Source of the DNA: Caulobacteraceae bacterium
GTDB lineage: Bacteria; Pseudomonadota; Alphaproteobacteria; Caulobacterales; Caulobacteraceae
Direction of reading: 5' to 3'
Length of the DNA stretch: 64,000 nucleotides
NCBI GenBank assembly: GCA_027487945.1
Contig: JAIYCQ010000008.1
Location: 59,144-123,143, forward strand
Shown here: positions 28,335 to 37,277 of the stretch, piece by piece
Layout of the letters: every line of letters starts with the position of its first letter
Position numbering within the stretch: position 1 is the stretch's first letter
Program-made: the position numbers and the translations under genes
The notes under the pieces: generated by a model
Databases searched by the model: none
What the model was told of the DNA's origin: nothing
What the model saw: the letters and a program-made list of their open reading frames with translations, nothing else

Positions 28335-30044
28335 TCACCCCTCGGCCCGCGACAGCTTCCACCGCACACGCCCGCCCTTGTCGGCGCTGGCCTGGCCCTT
28401 GAGGACCACCTGGACGGTGCGCCGGGCGACGCCGCTGTCGATATGCAGCGACGGTTCGATCGACACCTCCATGGCGTCGTTGCGCAGCCACCAGCCCTGG
28501 TCATGCGGGCCCTTGAGCAGCACGCTCTTGCGGTCCCGGGCGAGAGAGGCGCGGGCGTCCGGATGCAGGTGGAAGCGGACGGTGAAGGGGTAGTAGCGGC
28601 GCGGGCCGTCGACCTCCTTCTCGACCCTGGGCCGGAAGTTGTCCTCGCCCCGCAGCTCCTCGGTCGCCCGGTCGAGATAGAACTTGCGCTCGTGGATCAG
28701 GCCGAAGCGCTTGACCCAGCCCTCGTGACTGACCTCCAGCCAGGCGGCGGCCTCGGACTCGTGGCGGCGGGCTTCCACGGCGCGGGGCGCGCCCACCAGA
28801 CGGGGGCCCAGCGCCCCGGCGGCGATCCCCCGCAGCGGCTGTCCCGTCGACAGATCGGCCAGGTTGGCGGTCGAGGCCGCGTCGGTCAGCCGCAGGGCCT
28901 GGGCCGCGCCGGAGGCGGCGCTCCAGCCGCAGCCGACGATGATCGGATCCGGCCCGCAGCAGATCTCCATCGCCAGCGGCTGGGCGCAGGCCGTGACGCT
29001 CCAGCGCCCCCGCGCCGGCGCCCCGGCGTCGACCATGATGGTCAGGGCCTCCGACTCGAGCCGCTCATAGCCGCCGTGCGGGGCGCGGCGCCGGATGCGG
29101 TCCTCGCCCTCTTCATGGGCCAGGGCCGCCGAGACCCGGCGTGCAGAGGCGGCTTCCCCCCCCTGGAAGGCCGCCAGCCGTCCGTCGGGCAGGGTGAAGA
29201 AGCGGGTCGCCGCGCTGAGCCGGTCGATGGCGCGTGGCAGATCGTCGGGCCCCGCCTGGCCGCGCTGGTGCAGCGCGTCGTCCAGGGTCAGCAGGTCGAA
29301 CAGCAGCTCCAGCCCCGCCTGGGGCGAGCGCGAGGCGTGGACGCCGTCGGGCCCCACCGTCAGCGGCAGGTCATGCCGCAGCCGCGCCATGGACACGTCG
29401 ATGAGCAGCTCTCCGGCCTCACCGGCCAGGGCGCAGCCGGCGATGCCCGCGACCGCGGCCCGCTCCAGCGCCCGGTCCGGTGACTGGCTGATCCGGGTGA
29501 GGTGCCTTGCCTGGCGGGCGAGGTCCTGCAGGAACAGCGCCCGTTCGGCGTCCGAGGCCGGGGCCGTCAGCCGCCGCGCCGCGCAGGCGAGGTTGAACAC
29601 CCGGCGCTCGAGGATGTCCGGGCCCCAGGAAAAGCCGTTCCAGCGGCCGAAAACCCGCCGCCAGTCGCCGATCAGCCGCAGCCCGGTCTTGGGCCCGGCG
29701 TCGCCGGCCGCCAGCAGGTCGCCCAGCCAGTCCATGCGGTGCAGCGCCACGGCGAAGCGTCGATCAGGGCTGGCGCGGTCGAAGGGGTCGCCCTGGGGCC
29801 CGATGGGCAGCTGCGTCCCGGCCAGATCGAAGACGCCACCGAGGATCTTGCGGCCCCGCTCCGGCTCGACCGGCCGCAGGTCTCGGGGGTTGGCGGCCAG
29901 GCCCTCGGGCCTGGGGCCGGCGATGGCCATCCGGTGGAACGGCGTGCCGAACCATTCGCGCTCGATGAAGCGGCGCGCACCCTCGCCCGCGGCCTGTAGG
30001 GCAAGCGCGGCGGAGGACGGGGAGGGCAGGCGGGGCGCGTCCAC
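28335..30044 (-). CDS. heparinase II/III-family protein
   Basis: About 569 residues from a GTG at 30044, eight bases after the rpe stop. The N-terminal half is an alpha/alpha toroid ([38 protein letters not shown]), and the C-terminal half is the heparinase-like beta-sandwich ([55 protein letters not shown]). There is no clear signal peptide. The family acts on acidic polysaccharides as lyases or, in bacteria, on cell-envelope glycans. The gene is fixed between rpe and purH in related genomes. The substrate is unknown. Confidence 0.85.
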   Translation of the reverse strand: MDAPRLPSPSSAALALQAAGEGARRFIEREWFGTPFHRMAIAGPRPEGLAANPRDLRPVEPERGRKILGGVFDLAGTQLPIGPQGDPFDRASPDRRFAVALHRMDWLGDLLAAGDAGPKTGLRLIGDWRRVFGRWNGFSWGPDILERRVFNLACAARRLTAPASDAERALFLQDLARQARHLTRISQSPDRALERAAVAGIAGCALAGEAGELLIDVSMARLRHDLPLTVGPDGVHASRSPQAGLELLFDLLTLDDALHQRGQAGPDDLPRAIDRLSAATRFFTLPDGRLAAFQGGEAASARRVSAALAHEEGEDRIRRRAPHGGYERLESEALTIMVDAGAPARGRWSVTACAQPLAMEICCGPDPIIVGCGWSAASGAAQALRLTDAASTANLADLSTGQPLRGIAAGALGPRLVGAPRAVEARRHESEAAAWLEVSHEGWVKRFGLIHERKFYLDRATEELRGEDNFRPRVEKEVDGPRRYYPFTVRFHLHPDARASLARDRKSVLLKGPHDQGWWLRNDAMEVSIEPSLHIDSGVARRTVQVVLKGQASADKGGRVRWKLSRAEG

Positions 30045-30052
30045 GGCGCCGG

Positions 30053-30712
30053 TCAGCCGCCCTTGAGGGCGCGGATATTGCCCGCATAGGCGTCCGGACC
30101 GCCCTTGAACACGGCCGAGCCCGCGACCAGCGCGGTCGCGCCGGCGTCCATGCACTGCGGCGCGGTGACCGGGGTGACGCCGCCGTCGACCTCGATGTGA
30201 ATGTCGAGGCCCGAGGCGTCGATCATCTTCCGCAGCCGTTCGATCTTGCGCAGCTGGCCCGGGATGAAGCTCTGGCCACCGAACCCCGGGTTCACGGTCA
30301 TGACCAGCATCAGGTCGATGTCCTCGAGGATCCACTCGACATGCTCGACGGGGGTCGAGGGGTTGAACACCACCCCGGCCCTGGCCCCGAGCTCGCGGAT
30401 GCGCTTGAGGGACCGGTGCAGGTGTGGCCCGGCCTCCGGATGGATGCTGACGATATCGGCCCCGGCGGCGATGAAGGCCTCAAGATAGGGGTCGACCGGC
30501 GCGATCATCAGATGGACGTCGAACGGGATCGAGACGTGAGGCTTCAGCGCCTTCACCACGTCGGGACCGATGGTGATGTTGGGCACGAAGTGGCCGTCCA
30601 TCACGTCGATGTGCAGCCAGTCGGCGCCGGCCGCTTCCACGGCGCGGCATTCCTCGCCGAGCTTCGAGAAGTCGGACGCCAGGATGGACGGGGAGATGAT
30701 CGGGGTGGGCAT
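30053..30712 (-). CDS. rpe: ribulose-phosphate 3-epimerase
   Basis: 219 residues. It interconverts ribulose-5-phosphate and xylulose-5-phosphate in the pentose phosphate pathway. The TIM-barrel motifs are present: SPSILASDFSKLGEE, LHIDVMDGHFVPNITIGP (metal-binding His and Asp), VHLMI, VNPGFGGQSF and EVDGGV. It is 49 bases downstream of rsmB and 8 bases before the heparinase-like gene. Confidence 0.96.
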   Translation of the reverse strand: MPTPIISPSILASDFSKLGEECRAVEAAGADWLHIDVMDGHFVPNITIGPDVVKALKPHVSIPFDVHLMIAPVDPYLEAFIAAGADIVSIHPEAGPHLHRSLKRIRELGARAGVVFNPSTPVEHVEWILEDIDLMLVMTVNPGFGGQSFIPGQLRKIERLRKMIDASGLDIHIEVDGGVTPVTAPQCMDAGATALVAGSAVFKGGPDAYAGNIRALKGG

Positions 30713-30761
30713 GCCCTGATCTAACCGGGCGGGCGCCGCGGAACAAGGACGCGGCGCCGCT

Positions 30762-32042
30762 TCAGAACCGCCGGACCAGCCTTGCCGCGAAGAAGCCGTC
30801 GACGCCGCCAGGCAGATGTTGCGGCAGGAGGCGCAGCCAGCCGTCAGGCACGGCCGCTTCCGGGGCTCCGCCCTCGCCGGGCTCGATGGGGTCGAGATCG
30901 AAGTCCGGACGCCGGGCGAGGAAGGCGCGGACCTGGCCCTCGCCCTCTTCCGGCTCCAGCGAGCAGACGCAGTAGACCAGCCGGCCCTTCGGCTTGACCC
31001 GGTCGGCGGCGGAGTCGAGCAGCCGCTTCTGCACCGCCGCCAGCTTGGCGATGTCCAGCGGCGAGGCGGCCCACAGCACGTCCGGGTGACGGCGGAAGGT
31101 GCCGGTGGCCGAGCAGGGCGCGTCGAGCAGCACCGCGTCGAACCTGCGCGCGTCCTTCCACAGGATGCCGTCGGCGGCGACGATCTCGGCCTCCAGGTTC
31201 AGGCGGGCAAGGTTCTCGGTCACCCGCTTGAGCCGGTCGGCGGAGCGGTCCAGCGCCACGACGGTCGCGCCGGCGGCGGCCAGCTGCATCGTCTTGCCGC
31301 CCGGGGCGGCGCAGAGGTCGAGGGCGGCTTCGCCTGCCTGGATGTTGAGCAGCCGGGCGGGAATGGCCGCCCCGGCGTCCTGCACCCACCAGCGGCCTTC
31401 GGTGAAGGCCGGCCACTCGGCGACATCGCCGCGCAGCGGGGTGCGTACGCTGCCGCCGGCCAGGACCTCGCCCTCCAGCAGGGCGGCGACGGCCGCGGCG
31501 TCGGCGGGGTCGCGGACGGTGAGGTCGGTCGACGGCTCCAGCGCGATGGTCGCGGCGAGGGCCCGGGCGTCCTCCAGCCCGAAGGCGGCCTTCCAGCGGG
31601 CCATCAGCCACTCGGGGGCGAGCGCCTCCGGATCATCGGCCGGCGGTCCGTCGCGCAGCAGGCCGCGCAGGATGGCGTTGACCAGGCCCTTGAACGGCCG
31701 GGTGGCCTTGGTCTTGTCGGTCAGGGCGACGATGGTCGAGACCGCCGCGTGGTCGGGCACGCCCATCCAGAACAGCTGGGCCACGCCCAGCCGAAGCAGG
31801 GTGCGCACCCGCTCGGGCGGCTCGCGGGTCAGTTTGCCGCCGATGGCCCGGTCGATGGGGCCAAGCCGCCGCAGCGTGGCCATGGTCAGGGCCCGGGCGA
31901 AGGCGCGCTCGCGGGGGTCCAGCCGCGTCGAGGCCGGCGCGGTCAGGGCCTCTTCGAGGCCCGCGCGTCGGGCCAGGGCGGCTTCCAGGAAATGTACGGC
32001 CGCTTCCCGCGCGGGAAGGCCTGCGTCTTCGATCTCGCTCAC
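30762..32042 (-). CDS. rsmB: 16S rRNA m5C967-type methyltransferase RsmB
   Basis: About 426 residues from a GTG at 32042; a further upstream ATG at 32078 is possible. The N-terminal NusB-like helical RNA-binding domain (AREAAVHFLEAALARR) is followed by the RsmB/NOP Rossmann methyltransferase domain: SAM motif LCAAPGGKT, motif IV DAPCSATGTFRRHPD with one catalytic Cys, and motif VI VYCVCSLEPEEGE with the second. It methylates a cytosine of 16S rRNA. Operon with rpe. Confidence 0.92.
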   Translation of the reverse strand: MSEIEDAGLPAREAAVHFLEAALARRAGLEEALTAPASTRLDPRERAFARALTMATLRRLGPIDRAIGGKLTREPPERVRTLLRLGVAQLFWMGVPDHAAVSTIVALTDKTKATRPFKGLVNAILRGLLRDGPPADDPEALAPEWLMARWKAAFGLEDARALAATIALEPSTDLTVRDPADAAAVAALLEGEVLAGGSVRTPLRGDVAEWPAFTEGRWWVQDAGAAIPARLLNIQAGEAALDLCAAPGGKTMQLAAAGATVVALDRSADRLKRVTENLARLNLEAEIVAADGILWKDARRFDAVLLDAPCSATGTFRRHPDVLWAASPLDIAKLAAVQKRLLDSAADRVKPKGRLVYCVCSLEPEEGEGQVRAFLARRPDFDLDPIEPGEGGAPEAAVPDGWLRLLPQHLPGGVDGFFAARLVRRF

Positions 32043-32085
32043 ACCGCGCCCCGTGCCCGTTTGCGGGCCGTGGCGCAAGAGGCCG

Positions 32086-32463
32086 TCACCCGCCGGACGG
32101 CCGGCGCAGGCCGGTGACGACCGCGGTGATGAACAGCAGCATGCCCAGAATGGCCGGGGCCTCGGCGGGCATCATCACCTTGCCGCTCATCTTGCCGGTC
32201 AGCACCTGGGGCAGCAGCACCCCCATCAGGATCGCGCCGGTCGCGGACAGGACGAGGTTGGCCCAGGGCAGCCAGCCGCTCCGGGGCGACAGGGCGTAAA
32301 AGCCGCCCATGATGCTGAGCGTGACCCACCCGAGCAGGTTCAGGTGGGCGTGGGCCGGCGACAGGCTGTGGTCGCCGGACATGCCCATGTGCGTGCCCCA
32401 GGCCATGCCGGCCAGGCCGCAGAGGGCGGCGACGAGAAAGAAGGCGCTCGAGACGCGTGGCAT
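32086..32463 (-). CDS. four-helix membrane protein with HAH motif
   Basis: 125 residues from the ATG at 32463. Four hydrophobic segments (near 5-25, 40-60, 70-90 and 100-120) and the motif SPAHAHLNLLGWVTLSIMGGFY, which resembles helix X-like segments of heme-copper oxidase subunit I. It is too short to be an oxidase. No function can be claimed. It precedes rsmB by 43 bases on the same strand. Confidence 0.7.
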   Translation of the reverse strand: MPRVSSAFFLVAALCGLAGMAWGTHMGMSGDHSLSPAHAHLNLLGWVTLSIMGGFYALSPRSGWLPWANLVLSATGAILMGVLLPQVLTGKMSGKVMMPAEAPAILGMLLFITAVVTGLRRPSGG

Positions 32464-32626
32464 GGTTCGAAATTCCCTGAGATAGCCCGTATCCCCACGG
32501 GCGGAGGGTAAAAAACCAGCGTTCGTCGAACGGATCAAGCGGCGGCGAGGCTTGTCGCGGGCATACCGCGCCCCACCTCCCTGCCTGGTGATTGTTCGCG
32601 TCCGGGAGCTCGGTTAGACCTTGTCC

Positions 32627-32836
32627 ATGCACAGTGAGAGCGACGGCCCGCTTCCCCCCGGAGCCAATCCCGACAAGCGCCTGACGCCGGCCGCCCGCCG
32701 CGCGCTGGAGGAGGCCGCCGCCCGTCGCGCCGCGGCCGATGCCGAGGTCCGCCCGGCCGAGGAGGGCGGCCCCGCCGGGCCGGAGCCGACCCGCTACGGT
32801 GACTGGGAACGCAAGGGCATCGCGGTCGACTTCTGA
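32627..32836 (+). CDS. DUF1674 / SDHAF4-like protein
   Basis: 69 residues. A charged N-terminal helix (about 15-45) is followed by the C-terminal signature TRYGDWERKGIAVDF, which marks the DUF1674/SDHAF4 family. In mitochondria SDHAF4 binds flavinylated succinate dehydrogenase subunit A during assembly; the bacterial homologues probably do the same. The ATG at 32627 is two codons after a TTG. It is divergent from the membrane protein gene and 126 bases before the Cys-rich secreted protein gene. Confidence 0.8.
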   Translation: MHSESDGPLPPGANPDKRLTPAARRALEEAAARRAAADAEVRPAEEGGPAGPEPTRYGDWERKGIAVDF

Positions 32837-32962
32837 CCAGCCCGGGCGGCTGCGTCGTGACGCGCGAACTTTGACCCCGTTGCTCTCGCCCGTCAGGCGC
32901 AACCGGTCGCGTCGCGCGGGGCCAGGGGCCAGGGTCGATGCCTCGCAATCCGGAGCCGCGTC

Positions 32963-33631
32963 ATGACCTGGTTCACAAGGCTGACCCTGGCGGTGCTGGG
33001 CCTGCTCGTCCTGGCCCGCGCCGCTTCGGCGCAGACGCCGCAGTACCAGATCTATTTCGTCGAGGACGACGGCACGGTGATCCCGGCGGAGGCCTATCAG
33101 CCGCAGGGCTACGGGCCCGGGACCGGATACGCCGCGCCGGCCTCTCCGCCCCAGGGCTACAGCTATGCCCAGGCCGGTTCCGCGGCGGCGACGCCCTGCT
33201 GCGCCGCGGGCTACCGCCCCGCGCCGCCGCCGCCGCCGAGCTACAGCTACGGCTGCTGCACGCCCCATCCGCAGCCCCAGCCGCTGCCGCCTCCGCCTCC
33301 GCCGCCGACCTACAGCTACGGCTGCTGCGCGCCGCAGCCGCCCTGCCAACCGCACCCGCCCCACCCGCCGCAGGGCTGCCCGCCGCCCGCCTGGGACGAG
33401 GTGCGACTGAGCGACAGCTTCTTCTGGGGCGGCGGCGGCGTCGGGCCGGAGTACATCCCGGCCGGTGGCGGCGGCGGTTACGTCTACGTCGGCGCCGCCT
33501 CCTATGCCTACGCAGGTGCCTCGGCCAGCGCCAGGGTCAGCGTCGGCGGCGGCTATCGGCCGCCTCACAAGCCGCCTCACAAGCCCCACAGGCCAGGTGG
33601 CGGCGGCAAGGGCTGCGGCGGCTGCCACTAG
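32963..33631 (+). CDS. secreted Cys/Pro/Tyr-rich low-complexity protein, unknown function
   Basis: 222 residues with a clear signal peptide (about 1-23, cleavage after ASA). The mature part has Tyr-Pro-rich stretches, long proline runs and two copies of a PPP-(S/T)YSYGCC-x-P motif, then a Gly-rich domain (GGGGVGPEYIPAGGGGG, GAASYAYAGASASARVSVGGGY) and a C-terminal KPPHKPHRPGGGGKGCGGCH tail. At least a dozen Cys residues occur, several as CC pairs. It is probably an extracellular or surface protein held together by disulfides or metal; I recognise no family. Confidence 0.7.
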   Translation: MTWFTRLTLAVLGLLVLARAASAQTPQYQIYFVEDDGTVIPAEAYQPQGYGPGTGYAAPASPPQGYSYAQAGSAAATPCCAAGYRPAPPPPPSYSYGCCTPHPQPQPLPPPPPPPTYSYGCCAPQPPCQPHPPHPPQGCPPPAWDEVRLSDSFFWGGGGVGPEYIPAGGGGGYVYVGAASYAYAGASASARVSVGGGYRPPHKPPHKPHRPGGGGKGCGGCH

Positions 33632-33637
33632 ACGGCG

Positions 33638-34336
33638 TCAGGCGCCCGCCATCTCCGCGCCGATCCTGAGCGCCGCCTCGCGGGGATCGTCCGCCGCCGT
33701 TATCGGGCGGCCGACGACCAGATGGCTGGCGCCGGCGCCCAGGGCGTCGGCGGGACTGGCCGCGCGGGCCTGGTCGTCAGCCCCGGCCCAGGCCGGACGG
33801 ACGCCGGGGGTCACCACCAGAAAATCCGGACCGCCGATCCGCCGGGCGAGCGCCGCCTCGTGCGGGCTGGCCACCACGCCGTCGACCCCGGCGTCCACGG
33901 CCTGGCGGATGCGCCGCTCGACCAGCTGCTCCACGCCCATGCCGTAGCCGATCTCGGCGAGGTCCTGGCCGCTCAGGCTGGTCAGGACGGTGACGCCGAG
34001 GATCTTCGCCGACGTCGCCCCGCCGCGACCCTTCACCGCTGCCTTCATCACCTGCGGCTGGGCGTGGACGGTCAGCAGGTCGCAGGCGCCCTCGCCGACG
34101 ATGGCCGCCGTGGCCTTCTCCACCGTCGCCCCGATGTCGTGCAGCTTCCAGTCCAGGAACACCTGGCGGCCGCGCCGCTTCAGGTCGCGGGCCATGTCCA
34201 TGCCGCCGACCGCCAGCATCTGCAGCCCGATCTTGTAGAAGGAGACGCTGTCGCCCAGGGTCTCCACCATCGCCTCCGCCTCGGCGCGGCCAGGCAGGTC
34301 GAGGGCGACGATCAGGCGCGGGTCGGCGACGGGCAT
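33638..34336 (-). CDS. pyrF: orotidine-5'-phosphate decarboxylase
   Basis: 232 residues. It decarboxylates OMP to UMP, the last step of de novo pyrimidine synthesis. The active-site motif FLDWKLHDIG contains the Asp-Lys-x-x-Asp set, and the phosphate loop is VTPGVRP. The gene is convergent with the Cys-rich protein gene, with six bases between the stops. Confidence 0.96.
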   Translation of the reverse strand: MPVADPRLIVALDLPGRAEAEAMVETLGDSVSFYKIGLQMLAVGGMDMARDLKRRGRQVFLDWKLHDIGATVEKATAAIVGEGACDLLTVHAQPQVMKAAVKGRGGATSAKILGVTVLTSLSGQDLAEIGYGMGVEQLVERRIRQAVDAGVDGVVASPHEAALARRIGGPDFLVVTPGVRPAWAGADDQARAASPADALGAGASHLVVGRPITAADDPREAALRIGAEMAGA

Positions 34337-34424
34337 GGGGTCTTTGTCCTTCCTGGAGACGCGACGAGCGCGGTCCGGGCGCGAATCTGGCGCGAAACGA
34401 CGGGATTTGGGCTAAGACGGCTGA

Positions 34425-35123
34425 ATGACCCTCACGGAATACGCCGTCAACTTCTTCGTCGCCCTGTTCGCCCTGCTCGACCCGATCGGCAATGTGCCGG
34501 TGTTCGCGGCCGCGACCGCGGGCGCCCTGGCGGCGGGGCGGCGCTGGGTGGCGGTCTACATCAGCCTGTTCGCCTTCGTCTTCATGACCTTCTTCTTCTT
34601 CAGCGGCCTGGCGCTGCTGGAGTTCTTCGGCATCTCGCTGCCGGCCTTCCGAATCGCCGGCGGGGTGATCCTGTTCCTCATGGGCCTGGAGATGGCGCGC
34701 GACGACTTCACCGCCATGTTCGCCGACGCCGCCGAGGGCGCCGAGACCGAGGGCGCGCGCGCCTATGCCCGCCGCCGGTTCGAGCGGCTGGTCGTGCCCT
34801 TCGCCATGCCGTTGCTGATCGGACCGGGCGCGATCTCCAGTGTCGTCATCTTTGCCAGTGAGGCCAAGCAGTTCGGTCTGCAGGGTATGGCCACCGGCAT
34901 CGGCGTCATGGCCGCGATCAGCCTGGTGACCATGCTCTGCTTCTGGCTCACGCCGGTGATCAGCCGCCTTCTGGGCCGCATCGGCCTGACCATTATCGTC
35001 CGGGTGCTGGGCCTGATCCTGTGCGCCATGGCGGTGCAGTTCATCATCGTCGGCGTGTCCGACGTCGCGCGGGGCGGCATCATCAAGTCCGACGTCCTCG
35101 CCCCCTACGCGGCCGAGAAGTAG
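34425..35123 (+). CDS. MarC-family integral membrane protein
   Basis: 232 residues with six hydrophobic helices. The family hallmarks are LLDPIGNVPVFAA near residues 20-32, GGVILFLMGLEM and PFAMPLLIGPGAISSVVIF. MarC proteins were once tied to multiple antibiotic resistance but their transport role is unproven. It is convergent with the SDR gene, with one base between the stops. Confidence 0.9.
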   Translation: MTLTEYAVNFFVALFALLDPIGNVPVFAAATAGALAAGRRWVAVYISLFAFVFMTFFFFSGLALLEFFGISLPAFRIAGGVILFLMGLEMARDDFTAMFADAAEGAETEGARAYARRRFERLVVPFAMPLLIGPGAISSVVIFASEAKQFGLQGMATGIGVMAAISLVTMLCFWLTPVISRLLGRIGLTIIVRVLGLILCAMAVQFIIVGVSDVARGGIIKSDVLAPYAAEK

Positions 35124-35124
35124 G

Positions 35125-35925
35125 TCACACCTTCCGGAAGCGGCTGCCCTGGCTGGCCATCAGCGCCAGCGCCCAGTCGTCGGGCAGCAGCTTGGCGACC
35201 GCCGCGATGGCCTTGTTCGGCACGCCCGTTACGCAGACCGGCCGGTTGGCCTCCGCCGCCTCGTAGCCGGCGGCCGCAACCTCGTCGGCGCCGAGCCACA
35301 GCCAGTCCGGCGTCGACTGCGTGACCTGGGCCCGGGTGGCGTTGACGTCATGGAATTCCGAGAAGGTGAAGCCCGGGCACAGGGCGCTGACATGCACGCC
35401 CGTGGCCAGATTCTCCAGGTGCAGGCTCTGGGAGAACTTGATCAGGAAGCTCTTGGTCGCCGCGTACTGGGTGTGGCCGGACGAGCCGGGCACCAGACCG
35501 GCCAGGGAGGCGACGTTGACGATGCGTCCGAACTTCCGCTCGATCATGCCCGGCAGCACCTTGTGGATCATCTCGCAGGGGGCGACCAGCATGACCTGCA
35601 GCATGTCGCGCTGGGCGGTCCAGTCGCTCTCGCCATAGGTGCCGGGCAGGCCGTAGCCGGCGTTGTTGATCAGCGCGTCGACCACACGCCCGTGTCCGGC
35701 CAGGTCGGCCAGGATGGCGTCGGTGGCGCCGGTCTCCGCCAGGTCGGCCGAGAGGGTCAGGGCCTCGACCCCGAATCGCAGGCGGATTTCGCCGGCCAGC
35801 GCATCCAGCCGGTCGGCGCGGCGGGCCGTCAGGGCGACGTCGTAACCGTGGCTGGCGTAGATGCGGGCGAAGGCGGCGCCGATGCCGGCGGAAGCGCCGG
35901 TCACCAGCGCGAGGCGGCGGGCCAT
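35125..35925 (-). CDS. short-chain dehydrogenase/reductase
   Basis: 266 residues from the ATG at 35925. The cofactor motif TGASAGIG is at about 9-16, the ARR after the second strand points to NADPH, NNAGYG is the structural motif, and the catalytic set is Ser (VNVASLAG) with Tyr and Lys (TQYAATKSFL). It resembles the SDR subgroup of 3-oxoacyl or short-chain alcohol reductases (COG0300); the substrate is unknown. Confidence 0.9.
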   Translation of the reverse strand: MARRLALVTGASAGIGAAFARIYASHGYDVALTARRADRLDALAGEIRLRFGVEALTLSADLAETGATDAILADLAGHGRVVDALINNAGYGLPGTYGESDWTAQRDMLQVMLVAPCEMIHKVLPGMIERKFGRIVNVASLAGLVPGSSGHTQYAATKSFLIKFSQSLHLENLATGVHVSALCPGFTFSEFHDVNATRAQVTQSTPDWLWLGADEVAAAGYEAAEANRPVCVTGVPNKAIAAVAKLLPDDWALALMASQGSRFRKV

Positions 35926-35989
35926 GCGGGCGGACCTTTCAGGACCTTGAGGAACAGGACCCCGAGAGTGGCCCGCCCGCCGCGCCGGT

Positions 35990-36595
35990 TCAAGCCGCCC
36001 GGGCGACGCCCGCCTCGGCGCCGCGCGTCCAGCGCAGGGCGGCCCGGGCCACCCGTTCGCCGAGCAGGCGGGCGGTCTCCCGGTCGCCGGCCGGGGGCGA
36101 GACCTCGGGCGATGCGTTGTCGGCCTGGGCGGCGAGACCGTTGAACGACCCGACCCGGTTGAGCGTGTCCGGGCCCCGCTCGGCGGCCGGGACGGCGGGC
36201 GGCGGGACGCCAAGGTTGATCCAGTTCATGCCGTGCTGGGCGGCGAGGATCGCCAGGCTCTCCAGGGCGTGCCCCTTGTCGCCCGAGAAGCTGTGCGAGA
36301 CCGTGAAGCCGGCCGCCAGCTTGTCCCGCCAGCCGCCCACGGCGAAGATCTTCGAGGTCGCCTCGGCGAAGGCTTTGAAGGCCGCCGAGACATCGCCGAT
36401 GTAGGTGGGCGAGCCGAAGATCACGGCGTCGGAGCGGGTGATGGCGGCGAGGATCGCCTCGAAGTCCTGGCCGGGGTTCTCGATCTTCAGCAGCTCGGCC
36501 TCGCCGCCGGCGTCCCGGACGCCCTGGGCCACGCTGTGGGCGAGCACTTCGTTGTGGCCGTAGCCGGAGTGGTAGGCGATGGCGATGCGGGGCAT
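35990..36595 (-). CDS. flavodoxin-fold NAD(P)H:quinone reductase-like protein (WrbA/NQO type)
   Basis: About 201 residues from the ATG at 36595. The FMN loop is YHSGYGHNEVLAH, followed by FGSPTYIGDVSA, which matches WrbA-like flavodoxins, and a third FMN strand with TVSHSFSGDKGHALESLAILAAQHGMNW. The AAGGAGGG Shine-Dalgarno fits this start better than the ATG five codons upstream, which overlaps it. It is downstream of an Rrf2 regulator gene and of the CGTAACAGTTACG palindrome, so it is likely repressed and induced under stress. Confidence 0.85.
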   Translation of the reverse strand: MPRIAIAYHSGYGHNEVLAHSVAQGVRDAGGEAELLKIENPGQDFEAILAAITRSDAVIFGSPTYIGDVSAAFKAFAEATSKIFAVGGWRDKLAAGFTVSHSFSGDKGHALESLAILAAQHGMNWINLGVPPPAVPAAERGPDTLNRVGSFNGLAAQADNASPEVSPPAGDRETARLLGERVARAALRWTRGAEAGVARAA

Positions 36596-36617
36596 GGGGC
36601 CCTCCTTCATATAAAAC

Positions 36618-36630
36618 CGTAACAGTTACG
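36618..36630. promoter_or_regulatory. 13-base operator palindrome upstream of the flavodoxin-like gene
   Basis: CGTAAC-A-GTTACG is a perfect inverted repeat; the partial copies GATTAC next to it and CCGTTACAG near 36678 share its half-site. It lies 23 bases before the flavodoxin-like start codon and just after the predicted -10. The adjacent Rrf2 regulator is the obvious candidate to bind it. Confidence 0.55.
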
Positions 36631-36632
36631 AT

Positions 36633-36660
36633 TACATATGGTGGTGCGAGCCGACCGCAA
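36633..36660 (-). promoter_or_regulatory. predicted promoter of the flavodoxin-like gene
   Basis: Minus-strand TTGCGG (36655-36660) and TATGTA (36633-36638) are 16 bases apart. The palindrome at 36618-36630 would cover the start point, a layout suited to repression. Confidence 0.4.
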
Positions 36661-36680
36661 GGGATCCGTCACGGCATCCG

Positions 36681-37112
36681 TTACAGTTTTTGCGGATCAG
36701 CGCTCAGAAGGTCTGCGACGGTGATCGTCGACAGCCGCGCGGCGGCGGCCCGGTCCGCGGCGGTGATGGCCGCCATGACCGCCGCCGGAATCCGCTCGCC
36801 CACAGGACAGCCGGCGACGCCCGGCGGGGGCACGCCCAGGTGGGTGCAGCCTTCGACCGCCCGCAGAACCTGCTCAAGGCTGATGTCGGCCGGGGCCTGC
36901 TTCAGCCAGGCCCCGCCGCCCGCTCCGGCCCGCGTGTCGATCAGCCCGGCCCGGGCCAGCATCGCCGTCACGCGTCGTACGACGACCGGGTTGGTCGGCA
37001 TCGACGCGGCCAGCTCGGCGCTGGAGACGGCCCGCTCCGGCGTCGTCGCCCCCTGGTGGGCGAGGTAGGCCAGCGCGTGCGCGGCGACGGGAAATTTCTG
37101 GCTATCGGACAT
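36681..37112 (-). CDS. Rrf2-family transcriptional regulator
   Basis: 143 residues from the ATG at 37112. The winged-helix DNA-binding part spans about 10-65: VSSAELAASMPTNPVVVRRVTAMLARAGLIDTRAGAGGGAWL. Only two cysteines are visible (EGCTHLG and AGCPVG), so it lacks the three-Cys Fe-S ligand set of IscR/NsrR and is nearer the YwnA type, which senses by a thiol switch. It probably controls the flavodoxin-like gene 85 bases downstream on the same strand. Confidence 0.87.
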   Translation of the reverse strand: MSDSQKFPVAAHALAYLAHQGATTPERAVSSAELAASMPTNPVVVRRVTAMLARAGLIDTRAGAGGGAWLKQAPADISLEQVLRAVEGCTHLGVPPPGVAGCPVGERIPAAVMAAITAADRAAAARLSTITVADLLSADPQKL

Positions 37113-37277
37113 GGTGTGGCCGAAAGGTAGGAACGGACCGGCTCGCGCGCCATTAAATTCGACGTGGGTCACAGTACCGGCCCCGATTGAACCTGTCCTC
37201 GATTGGGTGTATCGCGCCCGCCGCAGTCGCTTGGGAACTGGCGCGGGGTCCCCCCGTCGCGATCCCGGAGGGATCTC

